The notes beneath the pieces were generated by a model. It was not told the origin of the DNA and ran no database searches. It was given only the letters and a program-made list of their open reading frames with translations. Position numbers and translations under genes: made by a program. This document shows, one piece after another, positions 1-8,472 of a stretch of DNA of 64,000 nucleotides; within the stretch, counting starts at the first letter, position 1; every line of letters starts with the position of its first letter. The DNA comes from Candidatus Pacearchaeota archaeon (GTDB lineage: Archaea > Nanoarchaeota > Nanoarchaeia > Pacearchaeales > GW2011-AR1), in assembly GCA_002686195.1 (NCBI GenBank), contig NZAS01000186.1, forward strand, positions 3,052-67,051. Reading direction: 5' to 3'.

Positions 1-168
1 AAAGCAGATTATGATGCAGGCAGCCTAGATGTTATCAAAGGTGTCAGCATGACCAACGCGGATGGGCGTTGGCAGACACCAGTGTTCTTGGGAGTTGGTA
101 ACACCTATACCGTTGTGTTTACCAAGATAGGGTCTTTCGGTCCTGACACATTAGAGGTGACCATCTAA
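1..168 (+). CDS. C-terminal part of an unidentified virion protein (truncated by window start)
   Basis: An open frame runs from base 1 to a TAA at 166-168, giving the last 55 residues of a protein whose start lies outside the window. The sequence is polar and beta-rich (GRWQTPVFLGVGNTYTVVF), as in Ig-like or carboxypeptidase-regulatory-like domains of phage structural proteins. Its stop overlaps the ATG of the next gene (TAATG), so it belongs to the same structural operon. No family can be named from the fragment. Confidence 0.6.
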   Translation, partial: KADYDAGSLDVIKGVSMTNADGRWQTPVFLGVGNTYTVVFTKIGSFGPDTLEVTI

Positions 169-638
169 TGGCCGTTACCGGAACACCCGTAGTAGCTGCC
201 GCAGCTAACACCATAACTGCTACAGAGATGCGCGAGTTCCTGCGGGACTACGCAGTGCAGAACCCGTTGTTGGACACTGTGGAGTTTTCAGACACTGAGT
301 TTACAACGGCCATAGATCGTGCCGTGGACCACGCCAACGTAATATCCCGGGCAACAACGTGGGCCGCCGCCAACTTCCCAAACAAGTACGCGCTGCTCAT
401 AGGCGCTGCCCAGTACATCCTGCAATCTGAAGCTTTCCGCCAGGTCCGAAATCAGGCTACGTACCAAGATGGAAACATCCAGCCTATCGGCATAGACGAC
501 AAGCAAGCGGCTTACCTAGGTATGTCGCAAGCGTTGAAGCAGGAATACATCCAACTTGTCACGTCTATAAAGATAGCTGAGAACATGTCGGTCAGGGGTT
601 CCCTAGCTTCACCCGTAGGTAACCGGTGGTGGCGGTAG
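168..638 (+). CDS. Hypothetical neck/connector-region protein, 156 aa
   Basis: Alpha-helical protein of 156 residues placed just upstream of the tail completion, sheath and tube genes, which is where head-tail connector proteins usually lie. The start overlaps the stop of the upstream frame (TAATG) and its own TAG abuts the ATG at 639, so translation is probably coupled. I see no catalytic motif and no membrane segment. The role as a connector is inferred from position only. Confidence 0.6.
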   Translation: MAVTGTPVVAAAANTITATEMREFLRDYAVQNPLLDTVEFSDTEFTTAIDRAVDHANVISRATTWAAANFPNKYALLIGAAQYILQSEAFRQVRNQATYQDGNIQPIGIDDKQAAYLGMSQALKQEYIQLVTSIKIAENMSVRGSLASPVGNRWWR

Positions 639-1412
639 ATGATCCCCACTGTAACCAAAGTCACCCCCATATACCCTAGCCAGAATTTCATTCAGTGGAC
701 GTTGGATGACCCCAACAACGTTCTTCAATACTTTGATGTGCTTAGGGCTGGCTCCCCTGCGGGCCCCTATAAAACCGTAGCGCCCCAAGTACTGGAGGAC
801 GTGTACCACTACACAGACAAGTCTCCGCACAACTACGGGCTGACGACCAAGATCTGGTATGTGATCCGCGCGGTTCCCAAGTCTGGCTCCATCAATGCCA
901 CCCTTAGCGAACCCCGGTCTGCCAAAGCCTCGAGCTCAGGTACTCTGCAGGACCGTATAGCTAGAAAAGCGCGCTACGACCTAAGCATCACCCTCAAACG
1001 CCTTAATGGCGTAGAGCTGGTTATCCTAAAGCGCAAACGTTTCGGTACTCGCTGCTCCACCTGCTACAACCCATCGACCAAAGATGTATTGTTGTCGCAT
1101 TGCAGTGAGTGCTACGGAACATCGTTTACAGGTGGGTACCATACCGGCGTTACCGTCTTCGGACGTATAGATCCCTCGGTGGTTCAGGCAGCGTTTGACC
1201 GCACCGGTGATACTGAGACGGCGGTGAACGGCATAACGATGCTGGACTACCCAGAAGTAGAGCCGGATGATATCGTAGTAGAAAGGGAAACAAATAGGCG
1301 CTTCATAGTTAAGCGTAAGATACCTACGGAAGGTAGGCGCATTCTTGTGCATCAAGATTTGCAGGTGTCAGAATTGAGCCGATCAGCAGTAGAGTACACG
1401 GTAACAATCTAG
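639..1412 (+). CDS. Neck/tail protein with Fn3-like N-terminus and four-cysteine zinc motif
   Basis: 257 residues. Residues 1-85 read like a fibronectin type III fold (alternating strands with W, Y and P landmarks, ending WYVIRAVP). Residues about 140-170 contain C-S-T-C and C-S-E-C pairs separated by about 15 residues, a likely structural zinc site. The C-terminal part looks beta-rich. It starts directly after the TAG of the upstream gene. The position before the sheath gene suggests a neck or tail-completion protein; this is inference. Confidence 0.6.
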   Translation: MIPTVTKVTPIYPSQNFIQWTLDDPNNVLQYFDVLRAGSPAGPYKTVAPQVLEDVYHYTDKSPHNYGLTTKIWYVIRAVPKSGSINATLSEPRSAKASSSGTLQDRIARKARYDLSITLKRLNGVELVILKRKRFGTRCSTCYNPSTKDVLLSHCSECYGTSFTGGYHTGVTVFGRIDPSVVQAAFDRTGDTETAVNGITMLDYPEVEPDDIVVERETNRRFIVKRKIPTEGRRILVHQDLQVSELSRSAVEYTVTI

Positions 1413-1414
1413 GC

Positions 1415-2047
1415 ATGGCTAATAACGCACTGGTATTTTCCAAGTCCCCCCTAGATATACTGGGTATCTACCTCAGTATTTTGCGGCATCGATTTTCATT
1501 CAACCTTCCCGATGATTTCCCCTGGGTTTGGACAGAGGATCCGGCCACCTCGAAGATCTTTATCGAGATAGGCGCGGGCGATGAAGTCCAGCTAAAGGAT
1601 GTCCGGCCCGCTTTGTATGTGGACAGGAGTCCCTTCATATTTCCCAAGGTTGTTCTGGGAGATTACGCCGGGGAACACCGGCCTAGCGGCTACAAGGCTT
1701 TTTATTCCACCGCCACGGGACAAATAAACGTGGACCTTGTGTCCAAAAACAGAGGCGAGAGTGCGATCTTGGCGGAGATAGTTCAAAGTTTTATTCTTAT
1801 GACAGCGGACTTAATCCTAAGTAAATACTCCTTTAGGGACGTAACGCCGGTCACTTTGGGGGGCACTGAAGTCTGGGAAAAGGATAATAGGCTTTTCAAT
1901 ACGCGCGTAACTTCCCAGATTTCATATGACGTCAGGTGGGCAATAACGCCTGAGGCAGGTAAGATAGCCCAAGTTATTGGGCAGTTCGATAACGAGGCGC
2001 ACGCACAAGCAATACACGATTTAGCTTTAACTTCGTTGAACCGCTGA
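1415..2047 (+). CDS. Putative tail terminator/completion protein, 210 aa
   Basis: The 210-residue mixed alpha/beta protein sits immediately before the sheath gene. In many contractile-tail phages that slot holds the tail terminator. It has a conserved-looking aromatic stretch (FPWVWTEDP) near residue 35 and an alternating hydrophobic segment around residues 110-145, and lacks membrane helices. The assignment rests on gene order and size, not on a recognised signature. Confidence 0.5.
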   Translation: MANNALVFSKSPLDILGIYLSILRHRFSFNLPDDFPWVWTEDPATSKIFIEIGAGDEVQLKDVRPALYVDRSPFIFPKVVLGDYAGEHRPSGYKAFYSTATGQINVDLVSKNRGESAILAEIVQSFILMTADLILSKYSFRDVTPVTLGGTEVWEKDNRLFNTRVTSQISYDVRWAITPEAGKIAQVIGQFDNEAHAQAIHDLALTSLNR

Positions 2048-2117
2048 CCTTGTCAGAGCTCTACGTTGCTATATTATTGAATAGTCAGGACACTGTGGTT
2101 CCTCAGGAGCGTATTCT

Positions 2118-4493
2118 ATGGCCCGCCCGCATGTAGAAATCACACAGGCCGTCGCGACGGTCAACATTGTAACGCCAGACCCCGTGCAGGAAACCTGCAT
2201 CGTAGGGCCCGCGTACCATATAAACGACTACCCGGATGACAAGACCGTCGGTGTACACCAGTACGGTAACACAGGCGGTTTTGGTGATTCCAAGTTTGTC
2301 GTAGCGGCTGCTTTCTCGCACGCCATCGAGGTCATTCCCTACAGCACCTTTGACTTTGATTCGGGCAAGCACGTCGTGGACATTACGTCAGTCCACAAGC
2401 CCAAAGTCTTCATGGAGGACCCCTACGCGGTCATCAAGGAAGCGGCCGAAGCTGATTGGGTGATCTCCACAGCAAACGGCGCAACCAACGTCTTTACCAG
2501 CGACTCAGCGGACATTGGAGCTACCCTGCAAGACTCCGCAGGGGTCAATAGCGGGACCAACAAAGACACCGCCATAGTTGCTTCTTTGATGCCGCAAGTT
2601 TTACATGACGCGGACGCTGCGTTTCTGACGCTGCCCGCAGGGTTGGTAGTCGGTGACAAGGTTGATTTCTCCCCCGTTGGCGGTATTGGAGGTGGCGATG
2701 ACAAAACCTACGTCATTCGTGCCATAATTGATGACAACCACCTGCACCTGACAGACGACGCTGGTGGCTCTCTAAATGACATGGAAGGTGTTATAGACCC
2801 TGCGGCACACCACTATAGGATCACCAACAACGCTGGCAATGTAAACAAGATCGTTGTTGACGCCGACCGCGGTAAGCGTATCCGACATACGCCCGTGGAG
2901 CTGGTGGTCCACAAAGTGGTCACCTCTTCCGGTGCCGCGGTCTTCCATTCCGTTAGCAACACGCTAGTTCAGACAGGGGCGCACGACGATAGCGGCGCTC
3001 GAGTACGGTTTGAGCGTAAGTTGACGCCTCCCAACGGCGACACCGGGTTCGAGATCGCTGCTGGACAGATCGACGGTACGGACGCTGACAGCATCGACAC
3101 CGCCCTTGACCTGACGATCAGCGGTTACAAGATTGCTCGTGCAAAAGCGTACGTAGAGTACCGCGCGATCATCAACAACCTGGCAGACTACATGACCTTT
3201 GCCTCGGAGCCCGCTACGGGCTTCGCGGACATCGGTCGAGTTGACTCCCGCAACCCGCTGGCAATGGGCGTGGCCATCTCGTTGGCCAACTCGGGCGGGT
3301 CCAAGGTGAGCGCCTTCGCTGTAGCCACCGATGACACCGCGGGGTACACCGCAGTACGGGCCAAGCTCAACTCGCATGGGACTGTGTACTGCGTGGTACC
3401 CATGTCCAACGACCTCTCCAACGTCATTGTTCCCATGAAAAATGACGCAGAGGCGCTGGCGCTGCCCGGCAAGTCCAAGTACCGGCTCATCCTGGGGTCC
3501 GCCAAGGAATTGCCGACCATCAAGTACGTCGGTCCTTCTTTGGGCGGTGAAACAGACACCGGCACCTTTGACGCGGCTAACCTCACAGACGACGACGCCA
3601 CGTTTATCACTGATGGCGTGGTCTCCGGCGACAGCATCGTAATCACTGCTGACACGGGACTAACAGACGCTGGGGATGCCGTGGTTTTCCCGGCTACCTA
3701 CTTCGTGGACTCCGTAGTCAGTGAGAACACCGTCACGGTTAAAGACGCTGGCGGCGCAGCTGCCGGAGCCTTCGCAGCCAGTTCTGAGACCGCCACGTAC
3801 ACCATTCAGCGCTCCATCGCTACGAGCGCTGCCTTGCAGGCTACGGAGCTTCTCGCAACGATCAAGAGTGCTGCCAGCCCCCGGTTGGTCATGACCTACC
3901 CTGCTACATGCACGGCACGGGGGTTCACCGATCAGCCGGGGTACTACTTGTCAGCTGCTCTAGGTGGTTTGATTGCGGGACAGCAGCCCCATCGCCCCAA
4001 GAACAACACAGGTGTTGCGGGCATCACACAGATTTTCGACTCCAATCTTCACTTTGATTACGACCAAATCGATTCCCTGGGTGACGGTGGATACGCCGTG
4101 TTCACACAGGATTCCTTGTCCGGTCTTCCGTACATCGTTCACCAGGTAACCACCGGGGTTATCACGTACGGCCTGGCAGCCCAGGAGTTCTCAGAGATCA
4201 GTGTGGTTAACAACTTTGACTACGTTTCCAACTTCTTCAAGGGACGCATGACTCCCTACGTAGGTCTTTGGAACGTGATCCCAGAAGCGTTTGGCTCTCT
4301 AAGAACCTCCTTAAACTCCGCAATTTTAGATCTTAAGGGACGGTCCGCCACCCGCATAGGTTCCCCGCTCATCTCGGGTACCATCAACTCCATTGCGCAA
4401 TCAGCAACGGATGCGGGAACGGTAGAGATTGATATCTCGGTCACCATACCTAAGGTTTTGAACACCCTTAAGGTGAAACTGATTTCGTCTTAG
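2118..4493 (+). CDS. Putative contractile tail sheath protein
   Basis: 791 residues, the largest protein of the operon, preceded by a CAGGAG ribosome site. The start (RPHVEITQAV) resembles the short N-terminal strand of sheath proteins. The end (about residues 730-791: TSLNSAILDLKGR, then DAGTVEIDISVTIPKVLNTL) resembles the conserved sheath C-terminal domain that carries the handshake strand. The central region is an insertion rich in D, T and A, as in variable outer sheath domains. It is followed by a tube-sized gene, the classic sheath-tube order. The sheath call is fairly secure; domain borders are not. Confidence 0.72.
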   Translation: MARPHVEITQAVATVNIVTPDPVQETCIVGPAYHINDYPDDKTVGVHQYGNTGGFGDSKFVVAAAFSHAIEVIPYSTFDFDSGKHVVDITSVHKPKVFMEDPYAVIKEAAEADWVISTANGATNVFTSDSADIGATLQDSAGVNSGTNKDTAIVASLMPQVLHDADAAFLTLPAGLVVGDKVDFSPVGGIGGGDDKTYVIRAIIDDNHLHLTDDAGGSLNDMEGVIDPAAHHYRITNNAGNVNKIVVDADRGKRIRHTPVELVVHKVVTSSGAAVFHSVSNTLVQTGAHDDSGARVRFERKLTPPNGDTGFEIAAGQIDGTDADSIDTALDLTISGYKIARAKAYVEYRAIINNLADYMTFASEPATGFADIGRVDSRNPLAMGVAISLANSGGSKVSAFAVATDDTAGYTAVRAKLNSHGTVYCVVPMSNDLSNVIVPMKNDAEALALPGKSKYRLILGSAKELPTIKYVGPSLGGETDTGTFDAANLTDDDATFITDGVVSGDSIVITADTGLTDAGDAVVFPATYFVDSVVSENTVTVKDAGGAAAGAFAASSETATYTIQRSIATSAALQATELLATIKSAASPRLVMTYPATCTARGFTDQPGYYLSAALGGLIAGQQPHRPKNNTGVAGITQIFDSNLHFDYDQIDSLGDGGYAVFTQDSLSGLPYIVHQVTTGVITYGLAAQEFSEISVVNNFDYVSNFFKGRMTPYVGLWNVIPEAFGSLRTSLNSAILDLKGRSATRIGSPLISGTINSIAQSATDAGTVEIDISVTIPKVLNTLKVKLISS

Positions 4494-4512
4494 TCAGGGG
4501 GCCGTACGCATT

Positions 4513-4557
4513 ATGAGAACTAAGTCTATGCAGATGCAGATGCAGGGGACGTCCTAA
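4513..4557 (+). CDS. Possible 14-residue leader peptide before tail tube gene
   Basis: An ATG at 4513 opens a 14-codon frame containing three tandem ATGCAG units (MQMQMQ) and ends in a TAA that overlaps the tube gene ATG (TAATG). An AGGGGG lies about 12 bases upstream. The overlap would allow translational coupling, but the tube gene has its own AGGGGA site, so this may be just a repeat-containing spacer. Confidence 0.22.
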   Translation: MRTKSMQMQMQGTS

Positions 4558-5264
4558 TGGCTAATTCACCCACGACAAAAGTTGATAACTGGAAATACCA
4601 GGACAACTACGTTGAACGTATCATGGACAACGCCGCGTACACCGCAGCGCATCCGGATGATACCCTCGTGGTCATTGGTCCTCCGCGTTTAGGCATGGTT
4701 GATGACGGTCATGAGACTGCGGGGATCAAGGACACCCTGTACCCCGTAGGGATGCTTCAGGCATTCCAAGCTACGCAAAGCAAGCCCATCATGCCGATGC
4801 AGACCATCGGTTCTGGTAGGCAGTTTTTTGTGGCTAGCAAATCTGCAGTCGCTTGGCAGATGGGACGGCTGTTCGTGAAAGGCAAGAACCTTCTGCGCGC
4901 GTTGCACCAGAACGCTCATTCGGCGGGAGTGGATCTATCCACCTTCGATGAGCCAGCGTTCCAAGAGAACGAGAACTACTTCGTCAACTTGGACTCCGAG
5001 CTGTTCCTGATTCCTTTTGGACTTGGTGTTCTGTTTCGGGACAAGTCACACAACCAGCTTGGCGGGTTCTACTTGGAACTCTGCGCCATCAACAACTGGT
5101 CTGTGGGTCTTAACGCAGGTCAAAATGTGATCATGGAAAACGTCGCTGGCATGTGCGATCGTCTCCTCCCCTGGCACTATGACACCAAATCCGCCGGCGG
5201 GGAAGGTCGCTCGACTGCGATAGACAAAGCCATCGGGTTTGATGACTTCGACGTAAATAGCTAG
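4557..5264 (+). CDS. Putative tail tube protein
   Basis: 235 residues directly following the sheath gene, with an AGGGGA ribosome site 7 bases before the ATG. The protein looks beta-rich and soluble, with no membrane segments. Gene order (sheath then tube) and the strong bidirectional hairpin right after the stop support its being the last gene of a structural operon. It is somewhat longer than typical tube proteins, so a different tail role cannot be excluded. Confidence 0.6.
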   Translation: MANSPTTKVDNWKYQDNYVERIMDNAAYTAAHPDDTLVVIGPPRLGMVDDGHETAGIKDTLYPVGMLQAFQATQSKPIMPMQTIGSGRQFFVASKSAVAWQMGRLFVKGKNLLRALHQNAHSAGVDLSTFDEPAFQENENYFVNLDSELFLIPFGLGVLFRDKSHNQLGGFYLELCAINNWSVGLNAGQNVIMENVAGMCDRLLPWHYDTKSAGGEGRSTAIDKAIGFDDFDVNS

Positions 5265-5287
5265 GTCTCACCAGGCTTTGTAAGCTA

Positions 5288-5327
5288 AAAACAAGCCGGG
5301 TCCCAAGGTGGGGCTCGGCTTGTTTAC
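5288..5327 (+). terminator. Bidirectional terminator between convergent operons
   Basis: Arms ACAAGCCGGGTCCC and GGGGCTCGGCTTGT pair almost fully around a short AAGGT loop. On the minus strand the hairpin is followed by GTTTTTAGC, a good terminator tail. On the plus strand the T-rich tail is weaker (TTTACTT). It lies between the plus-strand tail operon and the minus-strand operon ending at 5419. A second hairpin (GGGTAC/GTACCC arms at 5338-5369) precedes it on the minus strand. Confidence 0.7.
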
Positions 5328-5418
5328 TTGTTGGAACCGGGTACAGGGCTATGCTGCCTGGTGAGTACCCAATCCTCCTTTTTTAACACCCTCGCGTGCG
5401 TGCGCGCGTGCGAGGCTG

Positions 5419-5694
5419 CTATTCATACGTCGACCCTTCAGACCAGTATTCTGCGACGCTCTCTTCTTTGTAGACGCGCACTTCTTGGCCACCAAGAACG
5501 CTGTCGATGTCGCCTTCATTGTAGTCCTCTAGGGTCTTTGCAAGCCGCTTCTTCTCAGCGTCGGCTTCAGCGTCGGTAGCCACCGGCACACTGGCCAGGG
5601 GGTGCCCTGTGTTGTACCACCAGCCCCCCTCCTCTCGGCCACCAAAGTGGCGCGTAACGATGTAAGCGTTAACGTAGATCAACTCTGCATTCAT
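5419..5694 (-). CDS. Hypothetical protein, 91 aa, last gene of minus operon
   Basis: The reading frame could start further up, but the AGGGGG site six bases before the ATG at 5694, and the ATGA overlap with the stop of the upstream gene, favour MNAELIYVNAY. The protein has an aromatic glycine-rich stretch (REEGGWWYNTGHP) near residue 20 and an acidic C-terminal half. Small phage proteins with a similar GGWWY stretch are familiar, but without a known function. Confidence 0.65.
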   Translation of the reverse strand: MNAELIYVNAYIVTRHFGGREEGGWWYNTGHPLASVPVATDAEADAEKKRLAKTLEDYNEGDIDSVLGGQEVRVYKEESVAEYWSEGSTYE

Positions 5695-6053
5695 GGACAT
5701 CCCCCTGCTTTGAGGCTGTCTACTACCCTCAGGCACGCGCCGGAACCTACGTCCCGGTCGTAAAAGTACGCGCGTGTGAGAAGCACTCTGTCCCCGTCTT
5801 TTTTAAGGCCTACCTTGATAGGCCTTCCAAAGAGGTAGTCTGCGTAGAAAGGCGCTTCTTCGGGGTAGGTGTCTGCGTTTCGTACGCCCGCGTTATTCTC
5901 AGCTTTGGCCGCTTCGGGCGTAAGCTCTGCGGTAGTAGAAAGCGCCCTGCATAACGCCGTTGGCGCTACTCGGGATCCTTCGTATAGCGCGACTAGAAGC
6001 ACCCAGGGGTTTATCCCTGTCACGTCTAGAGTGTCGGTGTGTTCGGATTCCAT
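5691..6053 (-). CDS. Hypothetical protein, 120 aa
   Basis: A 120-residue soluble protein between two small overlapping genes in the same minus-strand operon. The N-terminal third is helical and hydrophobic (INPWVLLVALYEGSR). The C-terminal half looks like short strands with basic patches. The stop overlaps the start of the next gene by four bases (ATGA). Function unknown. Confidence 0.6.
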   Translation of the reverse strand: MESEHTDTLDVTGINPWVLLVALYEGSRVAPTALCRALSTTAELTPEAAKAENNAGVRNADTYPEEAPFYADYLFGRPIKVGLKKDGDRVLLTRAYFYDRDVGSGACLRVVDSLKAGGCP

Positions 6054-6061
6054 CGTTATAC

Positions 6062-6157
6062 CTAGTATGTGAGGCCCTCAAACGCTATGAGCGCTGCTAG
6101 GGCTATTTTTGCCAAGGTCCCTAAGACCAAAAGGGCGAACGTCAGATCGTCCTTCAC
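6062..6157 (-). CDS. 31-residue single-pass membrane peptide
   Basis: GTG-initiated frame whose start overlaps the TGA of the upstream gene (GTGA). The peptide is almost entirely one hydrophobic helix (LTFALLVLGTLAKIALAALI) after a short charged head. Overlap on its upstream side and a following gene nine bases past its stop argue for a real, translationally coupled mini-gene. Function unknown; small membrane effectors of this type occur in phages. Confidence 0.5.
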   Translation of the reverse strand: MKDDLTFALLVLGTLAKIALAALIAFEGLTY

Positions 6158-6318
6158 TTTTTATTTTTTAGCTTGCGCAAGTCTGCGATGACGCTCTCAA
6201 GCGCTGCCACTATAACGGGCACCTCCGGCACAAGCTCAAAGCCTGCCCAAAAAGCCTCATCGTGGATTAATTCACTAATGGCTTTATGCCATTCGTCCGG
6301 TGTTGTTTCAGGTTTCAA
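6154..6318 (-). CDS. Small hypothetical protein, 54 aa, TTG start
   Basis: The TTG at 6318 follows a GAGGAA ribosome site with good spacing. The product is acidic-amphipathic with tryptophans (EWHKAISELIHDEAFWAG), then a helical C-terminus rich in lysine. It heads a minus operon running 6318 to 5419 whose genes overlap by a few bases. The tRNA-Lys gene ends 23 bases upstream. Function unknown. Confidence 0.55.
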   Translation of the reverse strand: MKPETTPDEWHKAISELIHDEAFWAGFELVPEVPVIVAALESVIADLRKLKNKK

Positions 6319-6341
6319 CTCAGTTCCTCGCGGTGTTTTGG

Positions 6342-6414
6342 TACCCTCAGTAGGAATCGAACCTACGACCCTCGGATTAAAAGTCCGGTGCTCTGCCTGC
6401 TGAGCTATGAGGGC
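6342..6414 (-). tRNA. tRNA-Lys (anticodon TTT)
   Basis: A full 73-nt cloverleaf can be drawn on the minus strand: acceptor GCCCTCA paired with TGAGGGT, D-arm GCTC/GAGC, anticodon loop CTTTTAA and a T-arm with TTCGATT. The anticodon is TTT. CCA is not encoded in full (TACC follows). Confidence 0.93.
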
Positions 6415-6625
6415 TGTTAGTGCTTCCGTACTTGCGTGAGTAATGATGGGCAGGTGCTTCCGTATTTGTACCGAGATGTTCTGATGTCCGGCAGCCGTGT
6501 CCGGGGGGATTCGAAGAATCCCATTGCACTGTGAGGTCGTAGCGACCCCTGCTGATGAGATCAGCGCGAAGCATTGTAAAGGAGGCCCGTTGTGACCGTC
6601 GGTGGGCCATGCCGACTACACGGTG

Positions 6626-6820
6626 CTAGTGCACCGCGATATTGTATTTCTTGGTCAAATGCCTAACAACCGCCTCCGCCAGAACGGCGAAATCGATGTC
6701 ATCACCGTCCTTCCATTCCTCTTCAGTGGCGGTGTCTACGAATAGGTCCACCAGATCCTCTGGATTTGGAATGCGTACGTAGGCGACGTCAACGCTTAGG
6801 GCATTAGGTACGGTCAGCAT
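6626..6820 (-). CDS. Hypothetical acidic protein, 64 aa
   Basis: Starts at an ATG with a GGAGGC ribosome site and overlaps the 3' end of the upstream gene by 17 bases. The protein is strongly acidic (DLFVDTATEEEWKDGDDIDF) with an amphipathic C-terminal helix. The region 6415-6625 between it and tRNA-Lys shows only short hairpins and no convincing gene. Confidence 0.55.
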   Translation of the reverse strand: MLTVPNALSVDVAYVRIPNPEDLVDLFVDTATEEEWKDGDDIDFAVLAEAVVRHLTKKYNIAVH

Positions 6821-7748
6821 GAAGGGCCTCCATAAGACAGCTAAGAAGGGTTTCCTTCATATTTACCACACCCTTGCCCGCATAGGGTGACTTACGGGTC
6901 CACCCCACAAGAAACCCCTTGGGGTGGATATATCCTCCCGACCGCTTGATGTCGGAGTAGTCCCCCGGAATAGGCACATCCTGTGGCGACACCATCCTGC
7001 GGGCAATACCCACCGTGCTCTCTCCGGGCGCTACGTCCCCGCTGAAGACCGTGTACCAGATTTCCGGGGGAAGGTACTGGGCAGTGCTCTGAGGGGCGTT
7101 GTGCGGCAGTACAGCCACCTTAGGGTGCATTGACAGGTCCGCCTCCTCAGCGGCCTTTTTGGCACCGGCGATACTACGTCGATCATGCAGGGTGGCATCA
7201 AAGAGCACACCCATAATCGTCATAGCTTCTTGCGAGGCTTCCTTGGACGACGCCCCGATAGCCCTCTGGTATTCGACCAGCGCCCCCAGCACACTCCACA
7301 AGGACGTGGCATGCGCTGAGTCCACCAAGTCGGGGTCAGGGTTACCGCACTGCCGCGCCAGGCAAGAAACCGGGGTGCCTCGCCCCAGGTCTGCGTGGCT
7401 GACAGCGTCAGCTACTGCGAGCATTGCGTTGCTGTCCTCGTCGTCCAACAAGGACACGAAGAACGCCCCGGCGCTCATGTCGTCAAACTCCTTGAGGTGG
7501 TGAGGACTGTGGCCATCCCCGATATCCACGCCGAAGCGCTCGGGGCTGAAATCGGAGTACCGCGCTGGAACGAATTCCACTTTGGCGGGCTCGACACCCG
7601 CTCCCTTCCGCAGCGTCTGGATTGCCCAGACTGCCAGCACGGAGTCCATGTCCGGGTTAAGATGGGTGTACAGCGCCAACTCAGGGCGCATCAGGCCAAG
7701 ATAGTGCCTGCGATTGTTCTTATCTAGGTCACGAAGTTCTTCTTTCAT
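6804..7748 (-). CDS. DHH/MYG1-like putative phosphoesterase, 314 aa
   Basis: The longer open frame runs into a tRNA, so the start must be internal. GGGAG lies nine bases before the ATG at 7748 and only a couple before the ATG at 7757, so 7748 is preferred. The N-terminal motif YTHLNPDMDSVLAVW resembles metal-binding H-x-N-P-D-x-D-S motifs of DHH-type and MYG1-type hydrolases. VDIGDGHSPHHL and a later VSHAD add possible metal ligands. A phosphoesterase or nuclease is therefore likely, but the family call is tentative. A terminator-like hairpin just upstream isolates it from the tRNA operon. Confidence 0.5.
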   Translation of the reverse strand: MKEELRDLDKNNRRHYLGLMRPELALYTHLNPDMDSVLAVWAIQTLRKGAGVEPAKVEFVPARYSDFSPERFGVDIGDGHSPHHLKEFDDMSAGAFFVSLLDDEDSNAMLAVADAVSHADLGRGTPVSCLARQCGNPDPDLVDSAHATSLWSVLGALVEYQRAIGASSKEASQEAMTIMGVLFDATLHDRRSIAGAKKAAEEADLSMHPKVAVLPHNAPQSTAQYLPPEIWYTVFSGDVAPGESTVGIARRMVSPQDVPIPGDYSDIKRSGGYIHPKGFLVGWTRKSPYAGKGVVNMKETLLSCLMEALHADRT

Positions 7749-7789
7749 GTTGTTCATCTCCCAACATATCTTGATTTTACTGCGAATTT

Positions 7790-7832
7790 GGAAAAGGGAA
7801 GCGGCGACTGCAGCTCTGACCACAGTCGCCGC
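7790..7832 (-). terminator. Terminator-like hairpin after tRNA-Thr
   Basis: Perfect 10-bp inverted repeat, arms GCGGCGACTG and CAGTCGCCGC (7801-7832), followed on the minus strand by TTCCCTTTTCC. It sits just past the 3' end of tRNA-Thr and would end the tRNA transcript. Confidence 0.6.
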
Positions 7833-7835
7833 TAG

Positions 7836-7907
7836 AGCTGGCGGTGGGGATCGAACCCACAACCCTCTGCTTACAAGGCAAAAGCTCTGCCATTGAGCTA
7901 CACCAGC
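7836..7907 (-). tRNA. tRNA-Thr (anticodon TGT)
   Basis: 72-nt cloverleaf on the minus strand: acceptor GCTGGTG/CGCCAGC with one G-T pair, D-arm GCTC/GAGC, anticodon loop CTTGTAA, and T-stem GTGGG/CCCAC. Three bases separate it from tRNA-Ile, so both are probably cut from one transcript. Confidence 0.93.
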
Positions 7908-7910
7908 AAG

Positions 7911-7983
7911 TTGGCCCACCGGGACTTGAACCCGGAACCTCCCGCTTATAAGACGGGGGCTCTAACCCTTGAGCTATGGGCCA
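7911..7983 (-). tRNA. tRNA-Ile (anticodon TAT)
   Basis: 73-nt cloverleaf: acceptor TGGCCCA/TGGGCCA, anticodon loop CTTATAA (anticodon TAT, reading the rare isoleucine codon AUA), and T-stem CCGGG/CCCGG. It lies just upstream of tRNA-Thr on the same strand. Confidence 0.9.
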
Positions 7984-7993
7984 GCGGTACCTG

Positions 7994-8224
7994 CTAGTTT
8001 ATTAAGGTGTAGGTGTTTACGTAAACACCGCCCAACACGGGGATAGTCACAGACTCCCCGGCTTCTAGGGCATGCACCTTGTGCAATATCTCAGGATCGC
8101 ACTGCTGCCTTACCAAGGCGGCTTTCTCTATAACTTCCAGGACGTCTGTGGAAGACGTTCCTTTCGTGGCATACCGGTGCGTAGGTGTCTGCTGGATGCG
8201 GATTCTCACAGGTATGCCTTCCAC
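7994..8224 (-). CDS. Hypothetical protein, 76 aa
   Basis: A 76-residue protein with a strand-rich N-terminus (GIPVRIRIQQTPTHRY), a central helix and a strand-rich C-terminus ending VYVNTYTLIN. It overlaps the gene upstream by 19 bases and is followed by the tRNA pair. No family recognised. Confidence 0.55.
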   Translation of the reverse strand: MEGIPVRIRIQQTPTHRYATKGTSSTDVLEVIEKAALVRQQCDPEILHKVHALEAGESVTIPVLGGVYVNTYTLIN

Positions 8225-8394
8225 GTATGCTCGTTAAGCTCTCCGAGGAGCCGCTCGAGCCGTCTGCGCTGTAACACGGGTTCTAGTTGATCCCATGTCT
8301 GATGAGGGTCGTTTGAGCTCTCTGTGCAGCGCAAATAGAAGTCCTTGCTCCTGTTCGCGCTGAGCTCGTTTTCAATTTCACGTTCCGATGCCAT
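8206..8394 (-). CDS. Hypothetical helical protein, 62 aa
   Basis: 62 residues, charged and helical (REIENELSANRSKDFYL, then RRRLERLLGELNEH). It overlaps the following gene, which supports its being part of the operon. The ribosome site is weak. No family recognised. Confidence 0.5.
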   Translation of the reverse strand: MASEREIENELSANRSKDFYLRCTESSNDPHQTWDQLEPVLQRRRLERLLGELNEHTWKAYL

Positions 8395-8472
8395 CTGTCT
8401 TGGTCCGTCTCAATGTCAGTGTTTGGGTGGCGTAGAATACTAATGGTTTTTCCTAAGAAACCAAGGTTTGTT

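Noticed and set aside
6470..6560. A fifth tRNA at the GGGATT/AATCCC hairpin
   Set aside because: Only a T-arm-like hairpin; no acceptor, D-arm or anticodon arm can be drawn around it.
6377..6610. 77-codon minus-strand frame
   Set aside because: Its 3' end is the tRNA-Lys gene read as protein, and no ribosome site precedes it.
7757..7919. N-terminal extension of the 6804 gene
   Set aside because: The first codons are the tRNA-Thr sequence and the terminator hairpin; an internal start with GGGAG is better.
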